Positions 11,686 through 23,464 are shown, counted from the stretch's first letter. The stretch is 64,000 nucleotides of DNA from Vitrella brassicaformis (GCA_001179505.1 CDMY01000201.1:35968-99967); one strand, 5' to 3'. The notes: a model not told the origin generated them from the sequence alone. A program made the numbers and translations.

Positions 11686-12784
11686 GAACGATGAATGTCA
11701 TCAGAGAGGGGAGGGGGAGGGAGGGGGAAAGGGGCACTTCGCTATCTATCCTAGAGCGTGTGTTCCCACCCGAGATGTGTGGGTGGGTCGGCGGGTGTGT
11801 TTTTTCGTGCTGATGCGGCCCGCTGTCTGTCTGTCTCTCCAAACGGAGGCATTGCATGCGGTGGTGCGCTGTGATGGTGTGCGTGATGAGACTGACTGGT
11901 GAACGACGTGATTCGCATTAATCGCGGGTGTAAAGACCCTCTGTGGTTAACAAACGCATACGTTGCTTGCTAACCAAACCACCATGCCATCAATCCTGCC
12001 GACGCGCTGACAAACATGCATTCGCGTCACTTTCAGTCCCCCGCTCAATCAACACGGGTGTTCACAAGCTTAAGTGGTCGTGAGAGCTTCTCCTGTCCCG
12101 ACGGGGACGGTTTCTCTGACACACAGGCTGTGTGGGGCAGAGAAGCCATCACCCTCAGCACCGGAAGAGCCCCGCACGTCGCACAGGATGAACCCACAAG
12201 TAATGCCCGCCAGGTGCGGCAGAGACTCTCACGTACCACAGGCAGAGATGGGTACATGTATGTGTGTAAAAGCTCGCTTCGGTGCCCTCTCCGTCACCCA
12301 CCCACAGTGCACTGCCGTGTTCGTCTTATCCACACACATCCCATCGGCGCTGTCCGAGGGGGGTGTGCGTCGTTTGTTAGAGACAGCAAAGGATGATGCC
12401 GGTAGGGAAATAAGTATGGATCTGCCTGTCTGTCTGCGAAAATCTTGCCTCGTCTCAAGGAAGATTGTTGACCCTCTGCTTGGTGTGGTGTTCGTGAGGA
12501 CACGATTCACCCGCGTCCTCATGAAGGAAGGCTCGGCAGAAAGTCGTCAATCTTCATTGGAGACGCAGCTTTCCTTGTCTGCACGCACCCCTCCCTCCCT
12601 CCCTCATCTGATGTAAGTGAACCAAAAAGGTGATCAGTCGGTCCGTTATGTATCCTAGATAGATAGATAGACAGATACATTCATGTGTGTACCCACATCC
12701 CTACCATGCAGCTCCACACACACAGTGCCGTGCAAGGAAAGGGGCGAGCGGGTGGTCAGCTTCGGCCGTCGGCCGGCCGGTCAA
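11686..12784. other. Convergent 3' spacer, no gene seen
   Basis: About 1.1 kb between the homoserine kinase and CacyBP-like stop codons. It contains a GATA tetranucleotide run near 12655-12672 and several frames of up to 180 codons with no recognisable motif or intron pattern. I see no supportable gene. Confidence 0.45.
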
Positions 12785-14358
12785 TCAGAGGTCATCCATG
12801 TCTTTGTCGAAGTCCATGCCCATGCCACCCATGCCACCCAAGCCGCCCATTCCGCCCATGCCGCCAAGGCTCGAAGGGTCCAGCCCCGCCGTCTTCTTCT
12901 CCTGGGTCTCCGTCTGTGCACAGACACAGACACACAGAGCACAAACAGAACACGACTGTGTTGGCCTGGCTGTGCTGGGAGTGGTGGGTGGGTGGGTGGG
13001 TGATTGACTTACTGACCCAGCACTTGGCGATCATGCGCTTCATGTCGTCATCACCCTGAACAACATGGATGGATGGATGTCAGCACACGTCCATGCAGGC
13101 GTGTCTGTGGGTGTGGTGTGTCCACGCACCTCCTGGTAGAGGTCTTTCATGAGGTTCATGATGCTGGCGTTGGGGTCGGCACCCATGTCCTTGTTCTTGG
13201 ACATGCTCGACAACTGCACCACAACACACAACACCACACCACACACACAGAAAGGGACACAGGACGCCATGTCATGGGAGGTGAGGTGCCCTGCTGTTCT
13301 GTGTATGTGTGTATGCGTGTGTGGGTACCTACCTTGTTCTCCTTCCAGTGGATCTGCTCCCACCAGCCGCTCTCCCTCTGAGCCACACACACATCACACG
13401 ACACGCAGATCATCGGTTGTGCAGACAGACGGCACGTGCACATGTGTGCATGTGTGTGTCCGTGTAGTCACCTTCTTGAGTGTGATGTGCACGGCGTTCT
13501 TCTTGACCTTGTAGGTGCATTTGCTGACGTTGATGGGCTTGCTCAGACGACGGACGGTCAGCCGGTGGTTCTTGCCCTTCAGGCCCACGACCTGACACAC
13601 GACGCACGACGCACGACGCCAAATGGGTGTGGTGCTTGTCGGGGGGTTCGGTGTGCGCATGAACGCTTTCCGCGTCACCTCTACCTGTAGGTCGATGGAC
13701 TCCTCGTGGAATGCCATCCGGACGTTCTCGGAGGGGATCTCGTGAACGCCTGGGAGATCTATGTACAACCTGCACACACACACACACCGGAAACCAGCGT
13801 GTTTCGCCTGTCGGGTGCATGTGCGCCTCTCTGTGTGTCTGTGTCTGTGTGTGTGTCTGTGTGTCTCACTTGACGTCACTGCCGTCCTGGTCCCAGCCAT
13901 ACGTCTGGATGCTGCTGAAACGAACCTGACCCTCCACCTGACACACAGACAGCATGCCGAACCACACACAGAGACGTGATGAACACAAGATCACTCTCGC
14001 AGCATTTGTGTGTAGTTGTGCACCTACCTTTGGTGTGTCAGCTGTCGCGTGTGATGTCTTGCTGTCCGTCGGCACCGGCTGCGGCATCCGCGACTCGGCC
14101 AACCGCTGCATACACACCAAACACGTCATCCAGCGTCCTTGGCAGATAGATCATCATGCCTGCCCACCAGCATGCGCACCGTACCTTGATCTGTTCTCCC
14201 AGCGACGCTATTCGCTTGTCGAGGAGGTCCTGCACCGCAGGCCGTGTGGCTGCCTTGCGCAGCTCCCGCAGCTCATCCAGGTCCAGGCGAAGGGTATCCT
14301 CGGCGGTCTCGTGCTGCTTATCACTGTGAACACCATTCGTCGCAACCGATGACTCCAT
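12785..14358 (-). CDS. CACYBP: Calcyclin-binding protein / SIP-like protein (CS + SGS domains)
   Basis: Adaptor linking Siah/SCF-type ubiquitin ligation and S100/Hsp90 partners in animals; role in protists is not established. ATG at 14358 (MESSVATNGVHSDKQHETAE), TGA at 12787-12785, about eight exons. N-terminal helical region (LRLDLDELRELRKAATRP), then the CS domain beginning FSSIQTYGWDQDGSDVKLYI and DLPGVHEIPSENVRMAFHEE, LKGKNHRLTVRRLSKPI, YKVKKNAVHITLKK, and an SGS region with WWEQIHWKENK, MNLMKDLYQE and GDDDMKRMIAKCWVS. The residue order follows CacyBP closely (GYDWDQS-type start, GDDDMKRTI-type end). Odd: the C-terminus carries a Gly-Met-rich tail (GGMGGMGGLGGMGGMG) before DFDKDMDDL that is not typical of CacyBP. 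Two AAACCCTA boxes lie just upstream of the ATG. Confidence 0.88.
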
Positions 14359-14982
14359 GGCTGAGGAGGTAGCGGGAGATCTGCCTGGGTTGTGGGTTGT
14401 GGAAACCCTACAGGGTTGTGGAAACCCTACACTAAACAAGTGGCCGGGTTGATGAACGATCGTGACGCCTCGCTCCATCCGTCCTCAAGAGTATATGAGT
14501 ATGAGAGCGTCAAGAGTATGAGTGCAGAGAAGGTGGGCACACGTTGCAACAGAAGCACCTCGGTCTTGGCCGCATACACACATGCCGGCCGTCGGCGTGT
14601 CTGTCTGTCTGTCTGTCCAGATGTTCGCTCCGCCATCTCATCTCCCACACGGCATCCTTTCCCATTAGGGCCGTGCCGTGCTAGTGGTATCGCAAGAAAG
14701 TGGACACACAGACCGACAGCATCTCTGAGTCTCCCATGCAGTCTCTCCCTCCCACACAAACACAAAAACCCACCCTTGCAGCCTGCCGACCGACCGACAG
14801 ACACAAGGTCAGCTCATGACGACAGACACAGACGGGTCAGGTGAGGCAGAGAGGATGGATATGGATGCCCTCACTGACTGACGTGGATAAAGCAGCCTGC
14901 CCTGCCCTGTATGCACTGCACTCCATGCCATGCATCCATCGATCGCATCAACCCAACCACCAACGTCATTCATTCGTCTCAG
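14359..14982. other. Upstream region of CacyBP-like gene and 3' flank of the MYND gene
   Basis: About 620 bp without a gene. Contains a near-perfect 19-bp tandem duplication at about 14393-14431 with two AAACCCTA boxes (14403-14410, 14422-14429) 45-70 bp upstream of the CacyBP-like ATG, and a GTCT run near 14600-14618. Confidence 0.55.
14400..14431 (-). promoter_or_regulatory. Two tandem telo-box-like AAACCCTA elements
   Basis: GTGGAAACCCTAC occurs twice with 19-bp spacing directly upstream of the CacyBP-like start codon. AAACCCTA is known as a telo-box in plant promoters; its use here is inference. Confidence 0.35.
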
Positions 14983-16238
14983 TCAGGAGGCTTTGCAGAC
15001 CCGTTTGTGGAACTTCCAGTCCTTCACCTGTTTGTTACACACACATGAGATGAGGACGACACACACACACACACACACGCGCGTGGATCAGATCACGTTC
15101 ATCTATCTCATTTCCCACCCACCAGCCACCAGCCACCCACCTGGCAGTCTTTAGAGCAGTAGACGACCCGCTTGCACCTGGCACACTGCTGCAGCCTCAC
15201 CCTGTTGACCGAATCACCACCATCGCCCCTGTCAGCGCCTCTCTCCCCCTCTCCCGCCACCTCCCCGTCCCCGGCAGCCCTTTTACCGCAGTTGTGGCAC
15301 TTCTTCTCGGCCGGTGCTTGTGTAGTGTCAGGTTGCGGGGCGGCGGCGGCGTGCAGCTGCTGCAGTGCGTTGCTGATGTTCCACCGCCCCCTGGACTCTG
15401 GAGGGTTCTCGAGCATGCGCTCGTAGTCGCGCTTGTCGAAGCTCTCGCGGCGGAAGTCCATCTCGTCGTCGAAGGTGCTGCTGATGAAACAGTCGCCCCT
15501 GGACACATCACAAATGCAGCACACATGACGTGACGTGAGCAGAGAGAGAATGGTGCCTGCCTGCCTGCCTGCCTGTCTCTGTGTGAGTTGGGGGGGAGGG
15601 GGGAACGCACCCACCCACCTGATGTCCTCCGACGTGATGCGCGACGCCCGTGCGTTGACGGGGAGGTCCTTGATGCGGCCGATGTCGTCGATGTACGCGT
15701 TGATGCCGATGTACCCATTGGCCTTCATCGGCAGGGTCAGAGGGATGATCTGGTAGTTGCTGGTTGCCTCCACCAGCCGATCCATCATCTCAGAGTCAGC
15801 CAAACCTCGCGACGATGAGCCGGTGGCCTTGTCCTTCTCAGGAGCAGCTGCTGAAGCCGCGGTCGTCTCGTCGTCGGTCACGTCGGTGATCTTGCTCTCG
15901 CCTTCCCCTCCCCCTCCCTCTCCCTCCCCCTGGCTGGGCTTGTGACGCCTCATCTGCTCGTCGATTTGGTCCTGGATGCTCTGCTTGAGTTTGGGTCTGT
16001 CGCTGTCTTTGAGTGCGTTGCGCTGGAAGTGCTCCCGCATGCAGTTCTTGAAGTCGCCCTCCCTGCCCGAGAAGGCACGCACTTCCGCCTGGCTGTCGAT
16101 GTCCGCCGGCACAAAGACGTAGGTGAACCGGGAGTGGAAGATGCTGTCCATGTCGTCCGCGGAGATCATCGTGAGATGAGCTGCGAGATCTTCCACAAGC
16201 TTGCCGGGGTTCAGGGTTTCACCAAACCCTCCATCCAT
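14983..16238 (-). CDS. MYND zinc-finger protein
   Basis: Predicted protein-interaction protein with a C-terminal MYND zinc finger. Three exons read: start ATG at 16238 (MDGGFGETLNPGKLVEDL), an intron around 15625-15500 removing the stretch after ITSEDIR so that it joins GDCFISSTFDDEMDF, and a last short exon VKDWKFHKRVCKAS ending at TGA 14985-14983. Zinc ligands: CHNCGK, then CARCKRVVYCSKDCQ, then H and C in WKFHKRVC, the complete C-x2-C ... C-x2-C ... Y-C-x3-C ... H-x3-C pattern. The middle block (IPLTLPMKANGYIGINAYID, LPVNARASRITSEDI, GDCFISSTFDDE) resembles a MYND-finger family I associate with apicomplexan parasites; that link is from memory. A Gly/Glu run and Ala/Glu linker separate N-terminal and conserved parts. 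The frame stays open upstream to about 16376 without an ATG, so an extra 5' exon is possible. Confidence 0.8.
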
Positions 16239-16866
16239 CGCGTGACAGTGGTTGAAAGGCAGACTCTTGGGTTGTGCACAAGAAGGAATGACTTGATCTG
16301 GTGCTTCCCGTGTCAGTGATAGCCACTGATACGATAAACGGTTCTTGATCTCACGCAAAATGGCACCACGATCCAAAACAAAGACAGCGCCCCCAGCTGC
16401 TGCGCAGCAAAACGATCAAAGTGCCCCTCTGCCTCTCTCTCTCGGCGGCTCACGTAGTGTACATGCACCGAGAAGACGCGCATCGACACAGAAACCTACA
16501 CACTCAGACGCACACACACACGCGCGCACCCAACGCAGACAGGGGGAGAGAGAGAGCGGATGACCCATCCATCCATCCATCCGTCCGTCCGTCCGTCCAT
16601 CCATCCGTGTGTGTGTCGACATGGCAGGTACGGCGGTGACTGCAGAGAAAACACGGTGACTGCCATGACGGCCATGTGCACATATCGCCCTGCCCTTCTC
16701 ATCAAAAACGAACGAGTCTCTGAGTGTGTCAGTGTTAGTGTGTGTGTGTGTGTGTGTGTGTCTGACCGGCAAGCCAGAGACCACATCGACGGATGCAAAG
16801 GAGCACGACGCGTCACTCGTCATTGGAAAAAACGTGCATTGAAAAAGTGCACCTGTGTCAGTCCGG
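16239..16866. other. Spacer between the MYND gene 5' end and the unknown gene 3' end
   Basis: About 630 bp. Holds opposed AGGGTTT and AAACCCT motifs just inside the MYND 5' region (16212-16230), CATC/CGTC tetranucleotide runs at 16565-16606 and a (TG)n run at 16738-16761. No gene seen. Confidence 0.4.
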
Positions 16867-18288
16867 CTAGAACCTTGTCGGGATGGTGGCGAAGCGGCCC
16901 GCTTGGATGGCTCCGTCAGGCGTGAGCCACTCCATGGGCTTCCTGCACACACATTTGGCCAACAGAGACAGGCCGACCGGCCGATGTGTATTCCGCCTGC
17001 CGGAAAATACAGCCGTGCACTGCTCACTTGGTGAAGTAGCTGTCGACCACCTGAATGATCCGCTCACCAGCCGCTTCCAGCGGCATGTTGTAAATGGCCC
17101 CGTAGTCGCCGCCGAATATCTCGTAGATGTGGGCGCTCATCGGCGAGACCTGCCGCAGCCGCTCCATGACCTGCGCTTTCTCCTCGTCAGAAGGAACGGT
17201 GTTACCGTCCTGCATGACCGCACACACGCACACACACACATTCAGACACACGTCCGTCGATGCCTGTCTGCATCTGTCAGTGTTCGCCGACGTACCTGGG
17301 GCGGGCGGTTGTTGATGGGAAACTGGATCGTCGTGCGCTCGACATCAGTCAGGCCTCTGGTGTGGCTGCTGACCGTGTCAGCAGCTGCAGCAATGCACAA
17401 CAAGACATGGATGCAGACTCATATGCAGTGAATCACTGTCTGCCGCGGCCCTCACCGTAGTTGTCGAGGCGGTGCAGCCTCTTCTTGTGCATGAAGTAGT
17501 AGTGGTATCCTCCGTCCGGCCGCAAGGGGCTGCAGTACGGGAACTCAAACATAGGATTCAGCTCTGCGATGCCTATGTCCTCCTTCTGCTGGGTCATCTC
17601 GCCGTCTTCGGTCTGGATGAAGCCGCGCGACAGCCAGCGGAGATAGCGCTTCGCAGCGCTGGCCCCCACAGGCGAGAAGAAGGGCCCGCCCACGACGGCT
17701 CCTTGAAGCTTGGCCATGAAGAAGCGGTTGTCGTAGCCACCGCTCATGTTGAACGAACTCGAATGGGCCGCGTGGTCGTGCACGAACTCGGGCTTGAGTT
17801 TCCCTGCATGACACACACACACACACATTCAATCAGGGTACACACGCGCCTATGTTGCCATCAAGGGCGCACACATAGGCACGCTGCCCACACCAATCGC
17901 CTGCCTGTCTGTCTGCCTGACCTTCGAGCGCCAGATTGATGCGGTACTGGTGGTTGAACTCCTTCTGGCCCTTGATCACCACTCGCCAGAACCCGACGGG
18001 ATGGTGGTCGATGACGATCTGACACCCTCGGGTGCTCTCCGCGGCCGCCATGAGACGCAGCACGAGCGTCGTGTACACAGCAGCGACAACCGTGAGGGTG
18101 TGGGCGGTCTCCCCCTCCGTCTGGAGGTAGTGATGGCACAGGGCGCCCAGCTTGTCGATGGGATTCTCCCCCAGTTGCAGGACAGGTGGGCCCATCCATT
18201 GAGGGGGCTTCAACTTGGGCACGTAGCCTGCCAGAGCCCGCTCGAGCGGCAGGAGGGCGGAGGCGGAGGGCGGGACGTAAGACGACAT
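16867..18288 (-). CDS. Protein of unknown function, five exons
   Basis: I do not recognise this protein. ATG at 18288 (MSSYVPPSASALLPLERALA), TAG at 16869-16867. Exons read as about 18288-17920 (ends IVIDHHPVGFWRVVIKGQKE ... NLALEGQ), 17806-17458 (GKLKPEFVHDHAAHSSSFNM ... MHKKRLHRLDNY), 17395-17295 (VERTTIQFPINNRPPQ), 17213-17030 (DGNTVPSDEEKAQVMERLRQ ... RIIQVVDSYFTK) and 16947-16867 (KPMEWLTPDGAIQAGRFATI). All joins are GT-AG with (TG)n-rich introns in the sense orientation, so it is a real transcribed gene in style. Content: soluble alpha/beta-looking, a conserved-looking aromatic patch (FEFPYCSPLRPDGGYHYYFM), no membrane helix, no signal peptide. Minus-strand neighbour of the MYND gene; no functional hint from context. 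Confidence 0.6.
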
Positions 18289-19967
18289 GACCACCGGTTG
18301 CGTGATGTGGGACAGAAAAGGAAGGAGCTGCAAGAGGAGGAGCTGGAAGACTGCTTCCGGCTCGCTGCATGATGAGTGGTTGCTGTTCGGCTTCCCTTCC
18401 GATTGAAAGTCAATCGGAAGGAGCTTTTTGAGTTAGAGCAGAAATGCGTCCTTCTTGTCACGACAACCCAGGACCTGCTGTCCTTTCCGGACTCACATCC
18501 ATGGGACGCCAACGCGCGCTGAAGGGCACTTCGTTTCTTTCTGGGAAGCGGATTTCACCTTTATCACGGTGCCGTTCCTTCCAATCTCTGTGGTTGTGCG
18601 GCTTGAGGCAATGATTGGAGGGCGTAAGTGGAGCGAAACACGTGCATATACAGTACGCGTTTACGTGGGTGGTGTGTCATGTGTGACCCTTACTCTGTGC
18701 CGATGTGGGGTGACGGCGCAGAGTGAGGATGTGTGTTGTGTGTGGGGTGATATCTGAGAGTGTCGGCGGTCGGTGCATGCACACGCTCGTTTTTGCATTG
18801 CCGGCCATCTGTTCTGTCGAATGAATGGGGTGAACTGACTGTGGGTGGGCAATTATTCCACTGTGGGCATCCGGTACCGTGTGATGCTTTCAAGACACTC
18901 ACTTGCGTAACACACAGCGCTTCACGGCTGCCCAGGAGCTACACACCCGGCAGCTGACGTCTTCGGTTACCCACAGCCCCACCCAGCGAGACTACGCTGT
19001 CGAGGGCCTTCGGTTGGCGGAAAAGGACAGCCTCGACAACAAGGAGGGGGAGGAGGAGGGGGAGGAGAACGGTGAGACGGGCAGCAAGGAAGAGGGTCGC
19101 ACGACGGATAGTTGGGTTGTGCAGTTGGCCGAGTTCATGTCATAAGAGACTACATACCTGCCTGAGCTTTGGACGCGTATGTGTTTTGTGATGGTTGTGG
19201 GTGGGTGACGTGACCCACTGCCATGGCACCCACACATTCAATGAGCTCAGATGTGTAAGAGTCACACTCACAAATACACGGCCATCAAAGTCGCTCCACG
19301 CATTCAGCCGCCGAGCTTTCCCTCTCCACCTCTTCTTTCTATCTACAGCTACAGCTACAGCCGTTAGGAAGTAGCCTGGCCGCCATCCGCGCTGGATGGC
19401 GCCTTCCTTCACCACTCCATGAAGTATGAGTCACCTGCGACGTGACACGCAGACCGAACAAGAGACAAAGAGACTCGGCAAGAGACGAGACACCCACTCA
19501 CAGACGCATCCACACACAGACACACAGACACGAAGACTCACCCACAGACGAGCACCAACCGATGCGATGCTCAATCTCGCATTGAGCAATGCAACTAGAC
19601 AAAAGACAGAGAGGCCAAGACATTCGCCACCTAAAGGCACACACGGGCTTTCACGTCCCACATCCCGCAGGTGTCGCCATTCGCACACCCACAGGCAGAC
19701 CCACCCACACACACGTTTTCCACTGCCTGTTCTTTCTCTTCTGGCTGCCTGTTCTGCGCCCGTGCCAATGAGAGACGCACGTGTCGACACACAGCACTTG
19801 ACGGTCACACATTCGCTGAAACACGCTGCGACAGACCACATCGCACCAATGACGCGGACACAACGAACACAGAGGGCCGAGACCAGAGAGGCCGCCTCAC
19901 AGCTGAATAAAGGCAATACGCATATAGCACAGCCATCAGAGACCCCTCAATTGATCTGACCTCACAC
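18289..19967. other. Spacer of about 1.7 kb, mostly without a supportable gene
   Basis: Lies between the unknown gene start (18288) and the TLDc gene stop (19968). Contains an imperfect inverted repeat TTCCGATTGA/TCAATCGGAA at 18399-18418, TG-rich stretches, and one possible short coding exon at 18920-19145 listed separately. Frames in 19426-19959 are Arg/Thr/His-rich repeats of CACA-type DNA and look non-coding. Confidence 0.4.
18921..19145 (+). CDS. Possible 3' exon of a small acidic protein
   Basis: After a CACACAG acceptor at 18920 the frame reads RFTAAQELHTRQLTSSVTHS, then LRLAEKDSLDNKEGEEEGEE and ends WVVQLAEFMS at TAA 19143-19145. The amphipathic then Glu/Gly-rich composition and a clean acceptor hint at coding. 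I could not find a convincing upstream exon or ATG, so this may be chance. Confidence 0.2.
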   Translation, partial: FTAAQELHTRQLTSSVTHSPTQRDYAVEGLRLAEKDSLDNKEGEEEGEENGETGSKEEGRTTDSWVVQLAEFMS

Positions 19968-22900
19968 TCACACCACGGTGAGCACCTCCACTTCGTCAGC
20001 CATGAAAAACTCACTGCCCCCAAACCGGGCAATGCCATATTCACCTTCCCTCACCCCCACATAGCCATCACGCACATAACGGCTGGGGAGCCAATGACGG
20101 CAGCTGCGCATATCAGCAGGAGCGCCATCCTCACAGCCCAAATCCAGGCTACAACCGATCCCACCGATGCACAGCTTCGCCCTATGCACTGGCAGCCTCC
20201 CCTCCCGCCCGGCCACATGCACTGGCAGCCAGCCATCACCCATTTTGGTAGGTCCCTTGATGAAGTGGCCGGCTAGCGAGAAATGCCACACATCACAGAT
20301 GTAGGTGTTGTTGCCTCTTGGGTCATTGGGCAGCCGGATGCCGGCACGGATGAAGGCGCCGAAGACGTACTTGTCCTTGCCGATGACGAACACGAGGCCA
20401 CTCGCATCGTTCACACACCGCAGCAGATCGCCATACGACGGCCCGTCACGTGATGCCCTGAATGAAGAACACACACGCACACACGCACGCAGACACGCAC
20501 AGATAGGCACACGGAGTCAAACGATGGACGATGCCAATGACAAGAGCAGGGTACCTGTAGATGAGTTTCAGTCTGCCCGCAATTGTCGGTCCGAGAAACC
20601 GATCGAGTGCCGCCGACTGGAGCGCATCAAAGTTTGCACCCTCAATCACCTGCAATCAAAAAACACAAGGCAGGATGATCAGCACATCTATACTTCTCTC
20701 TCGCTGACGTGTGTGTGACCTTGAGTGAGAGCAGCGACAGGCTCTCAACACGAATGACCTCCACTTCGTCTGCCATGAAGGACTTACTGCCCCCAAACAG
20801 AGCACTGCCATACTCATCGGATTCCCTCACCCCCACATAGCCATCAGGCACATCATCGATGTGGATCCACTGACCGCAGCTGCACATGGAACCAGCAGCA
20901 GCGCCACCCTTACCTAACCACAGGCACCTACTGAGCCCACCGATCCCCAGCCTCGCCCCATACACTGGCAGCCCCCCCCGCCGCCCGGCCACTCTCACTG
21001 TCTGCCTGTCTCCCCACGCCGTGGTTGGTTCGGCGAAGTGGCCGGCTAGAGAAAAATGCCACCCATTACAGATGTAGGTGTTGTTGCCTCCTGGGTGGTC
21101 GGGCAGCCGGATGCCGGCACTCATAGAGACGCCAAAAACGTACCTGTCCTTGCGGATGAGGAACACCAGGCCCTTCGTGTCGCCCACACAGCGCAGCAAG
21201 TCGCCGTACTCTGCGCCGTCACGCGAAGCCCTGAGAACATCAGGGACAACAGAGAACGACACATGATTGATTGCAGTGTCTGTGATGTGGTTTGTGTGTC
21301 GCACCTGTACAGCAGGGTGAATTCACATTCGTCCCACATGCCGAGCGCCAAGACGGAGTGGAGGGCCGCACATTCAGTGGAACTCAGACTGCTGCCAACG
21401 ACCACCTGCATACATAAAGAGGGAGGTGAGGGCAATTGTGACACTGCAATCACCCCATGGGGACTCTCACCTGTGGGTCGGGCGGTTGGTCGTCCCCGTC
21501 TGTCGTGCTGCGACTTGAGAGAGCCGTGATGCCATCCGGCACACCGTCAGACACACTGACGACATCACCATCGTCCTGATAAGAGTACAAGAGACATGTA
21601 CGACAAGTGAGTTGCTGTCGGGTTTGTCTGCGTCAGTCTGACCTCTCGTATGTCACTGAGGCGATCGTCGGCAGTGACAGTTAACACAGACTTGACCGAT
21701 GAACGGGACAGCACCTGCACACACAAACTCACAATGCCTCCCCGTCTGTGTGGGTGTCCATTTCATTGCGTTTCACTCACCACAGACGGCGGGCCCTCTC
21801 GGTGGCTGCGTGTGGGGGTCTTTTGGATCTTGTTTAGCTGCCTTTCGTCGGTCTGTCGGCTCTCTGACGGTGGCATCTGAACGACAACAGAGACAATCAA
21901 ATATGCTGCTTTGTTGAAAAGATGAGTGAGCCCTCTTGTCCTGCTTACCTTCATGGTGTTTGATGGCTCTGACGTCTGCGACTGTGTGTCGAGCGGCCGA
22001 TCGCCACCAGCAGCATCGTCGTCTGGTGGACAGGTGGTGGCCTGCAGCCAGCCAAGTTAAGACAGACAAAAGGCCTCAGTTGTCGCCGTCGTGTCTGCCC
22101 TGTTACCTGTCGGCTGAGGCCGGTGATTGGTTCGGTAAACCCATCCGCCATTCGCACCGCAGCTGACTCGTCCACCACTTGGCCCTGCAAGGCAGCACAG
22201 GAGAAACATACACGGCTGGGTGGATCGTCTGACGTCCTACCTGCTGATCGCTGGGTCTGTCGCTTGGCAGCGCTGTCGCAGACTCGGTACGCCGGGCATG
22301 TGGCTGTATGGTGGGCACCTGCTGGTTGGGTGTGGTGGGCTGCTTGGGAGGCACAGATCGAGTCCGCTTGAAGCACGGATGCTCAGTTTTCCCAAAGCTG
22401 TTGTAGAAAACTTCGCAGATGAGACAGTAGCTGCGCCTCTTCACTAAGTCCCATTTGTCTTGGTAGTCGTAGGTGAAGCTGAAGCTTGCCCAGTCCTTCA
22501 ATTTGATGCGCGCTGACGGAAGCAGGCGGCCAGAGTGCGCTGATGCCGGCTGCTGTGACGTCTGCGGGTCCTTGGGCGGGTAGCCACGGTACTCGATGAA
22601 GAAGCTCCCGCCTGCTGGTGCTGCTGGTGCTACTGCACTGGCACTATGCTCCTTCTGAAGAGCCTTCGGTGGCTCGTGTTGCTGCAGCTCGGAAGCGGCC
22701 GGTGCAGAGGCAAAGGCAGCAGAAGCGCCAGCGCCCTCAGCCACCTGGCCGGCCTCGTGTGCATCTGGAGTGGAGGAGGGGAGGGGGTGGGAACGGAGGT
22801 TGAAGGACGGAGCTGCTTGGTGTTTGTTTATTAACTCTGCGAGAAGAGTGAGAGAGGTACAGCATGTCACGAAGAAAATGCTGTACCTCTTACCGAAGTT

Positions 22901-23284
22901 TTCAGTCGTCATGTGGCTTCGCTCTGGGAATCCAAGAGATGCGCTCTCCACTTCCAGGTTGAGCGGAGGGGGCAGCTGCTTGTTCAGCTCATCGACGAAC
23001 TCCTGCCGAAGTGCAACATCGATGGCACAGGCGAGTTGGCGCCCTTTCAGGTCCCTCAGCCGTCTGCAGTGCCCCAGCCTGAAGGACTCTGGTCGCTTGT
23101 CGGAGGCTACCCTTCCCCTCGGCCAGTTGAACGGACCAAGGGGAAGCCTCTGGCTGCTTAAGGGGCGGTCTTTGTCGTATGTGCGCCAGTTGCCATGAAG
23201 AAGTTGCAGAAACTCCTGCTTGACGCGCTGCTGTGCCCACTGCGGTGGGGGGGACTGGGGGGCGGTACTCGGGCTCGCACTCAT
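19968..23284 (-). CDS. Large protein with two tandem TLDc-like domains
   Basis: TLDc domains occur in oxidation-resistance and V-ATPase-interacting proteins; enzymatic function is unknown. ATG at 23284 (MSASPSTAPQSPPPQWAQQR), TGA at 19970-19968, about twelve exons. N-terminal third: unrecognised region (VKQEFLQLLHGNWRTYDKDR; SFFIEYRGYPPKD; DWASFSFTYDYQDKWDL) with a 57-nt hairpin intron at 22893-22837. Middle: Ser/Asp/Thr-rich disordered exons. C-terminal third: two repeats, each an upstream exon ending LLYR or LIYR spliced to ASRDGAEYGDLLRCVGD / ASRDGPSYGDLLRCVND, followed by VFLIRKDRYVFG / VFVIGKDKYVFG, NNTYICNGWHFSLAGHF / NNTYICDVWHFSLAGHF, DGYVGVRES / DGYVGVREG and FMADEVEV in both. The repeats share exon boundaries and well over half their residues, so they arose by internal duplication. 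It is possible that the N-terminal part is a separate gene, but I see no stop or start between. Confidence 0.65.
22837..22893 (-). other. 57-nt intron folded as a hairpin
   Basis: GTAAGAGG donor at 22893 and CTCGCAG acceptor at 22837. A perfect 13-bp inverted repeat (AGAGGTACAGCAT at 22853-22865 and its complement at 22878-22890) with a 12-nt loop covers most of the intron. Length is 19 codons and the reading frame has no stop, so retention would insert 19 residues rather than truncate. Confidence 0.55.
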
Positions 23285-23464
23285 CCTCCGCAGAGAGACC
23301 TGGAGGTAGAGATCTGTCGTCGGAAGGAGGAATCAGCGCTCCCGATCGGCGCGAGCTCACGGGCGATCGGCACGGCAGAGGCGATTCCGACGCTTAGCAT
23401 CATCCACATAGACTGTAGCTATCGAGATCTGTGCCAGATCTGTGCATTGAACCGCCTGCCGACG

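Noticed and set aside
12074-12616. 180-codon plus-strand open frame
   Set aside because: No motif, no splice context, lies in a convergent 3' spacer.
19426-19959. Arg/Thr/His-rich 177-codon frame
   Set aside because: Encoded by CACA/ACAG repeat DNA, with no ATG-proximal context or splice sites consistent with a gene.
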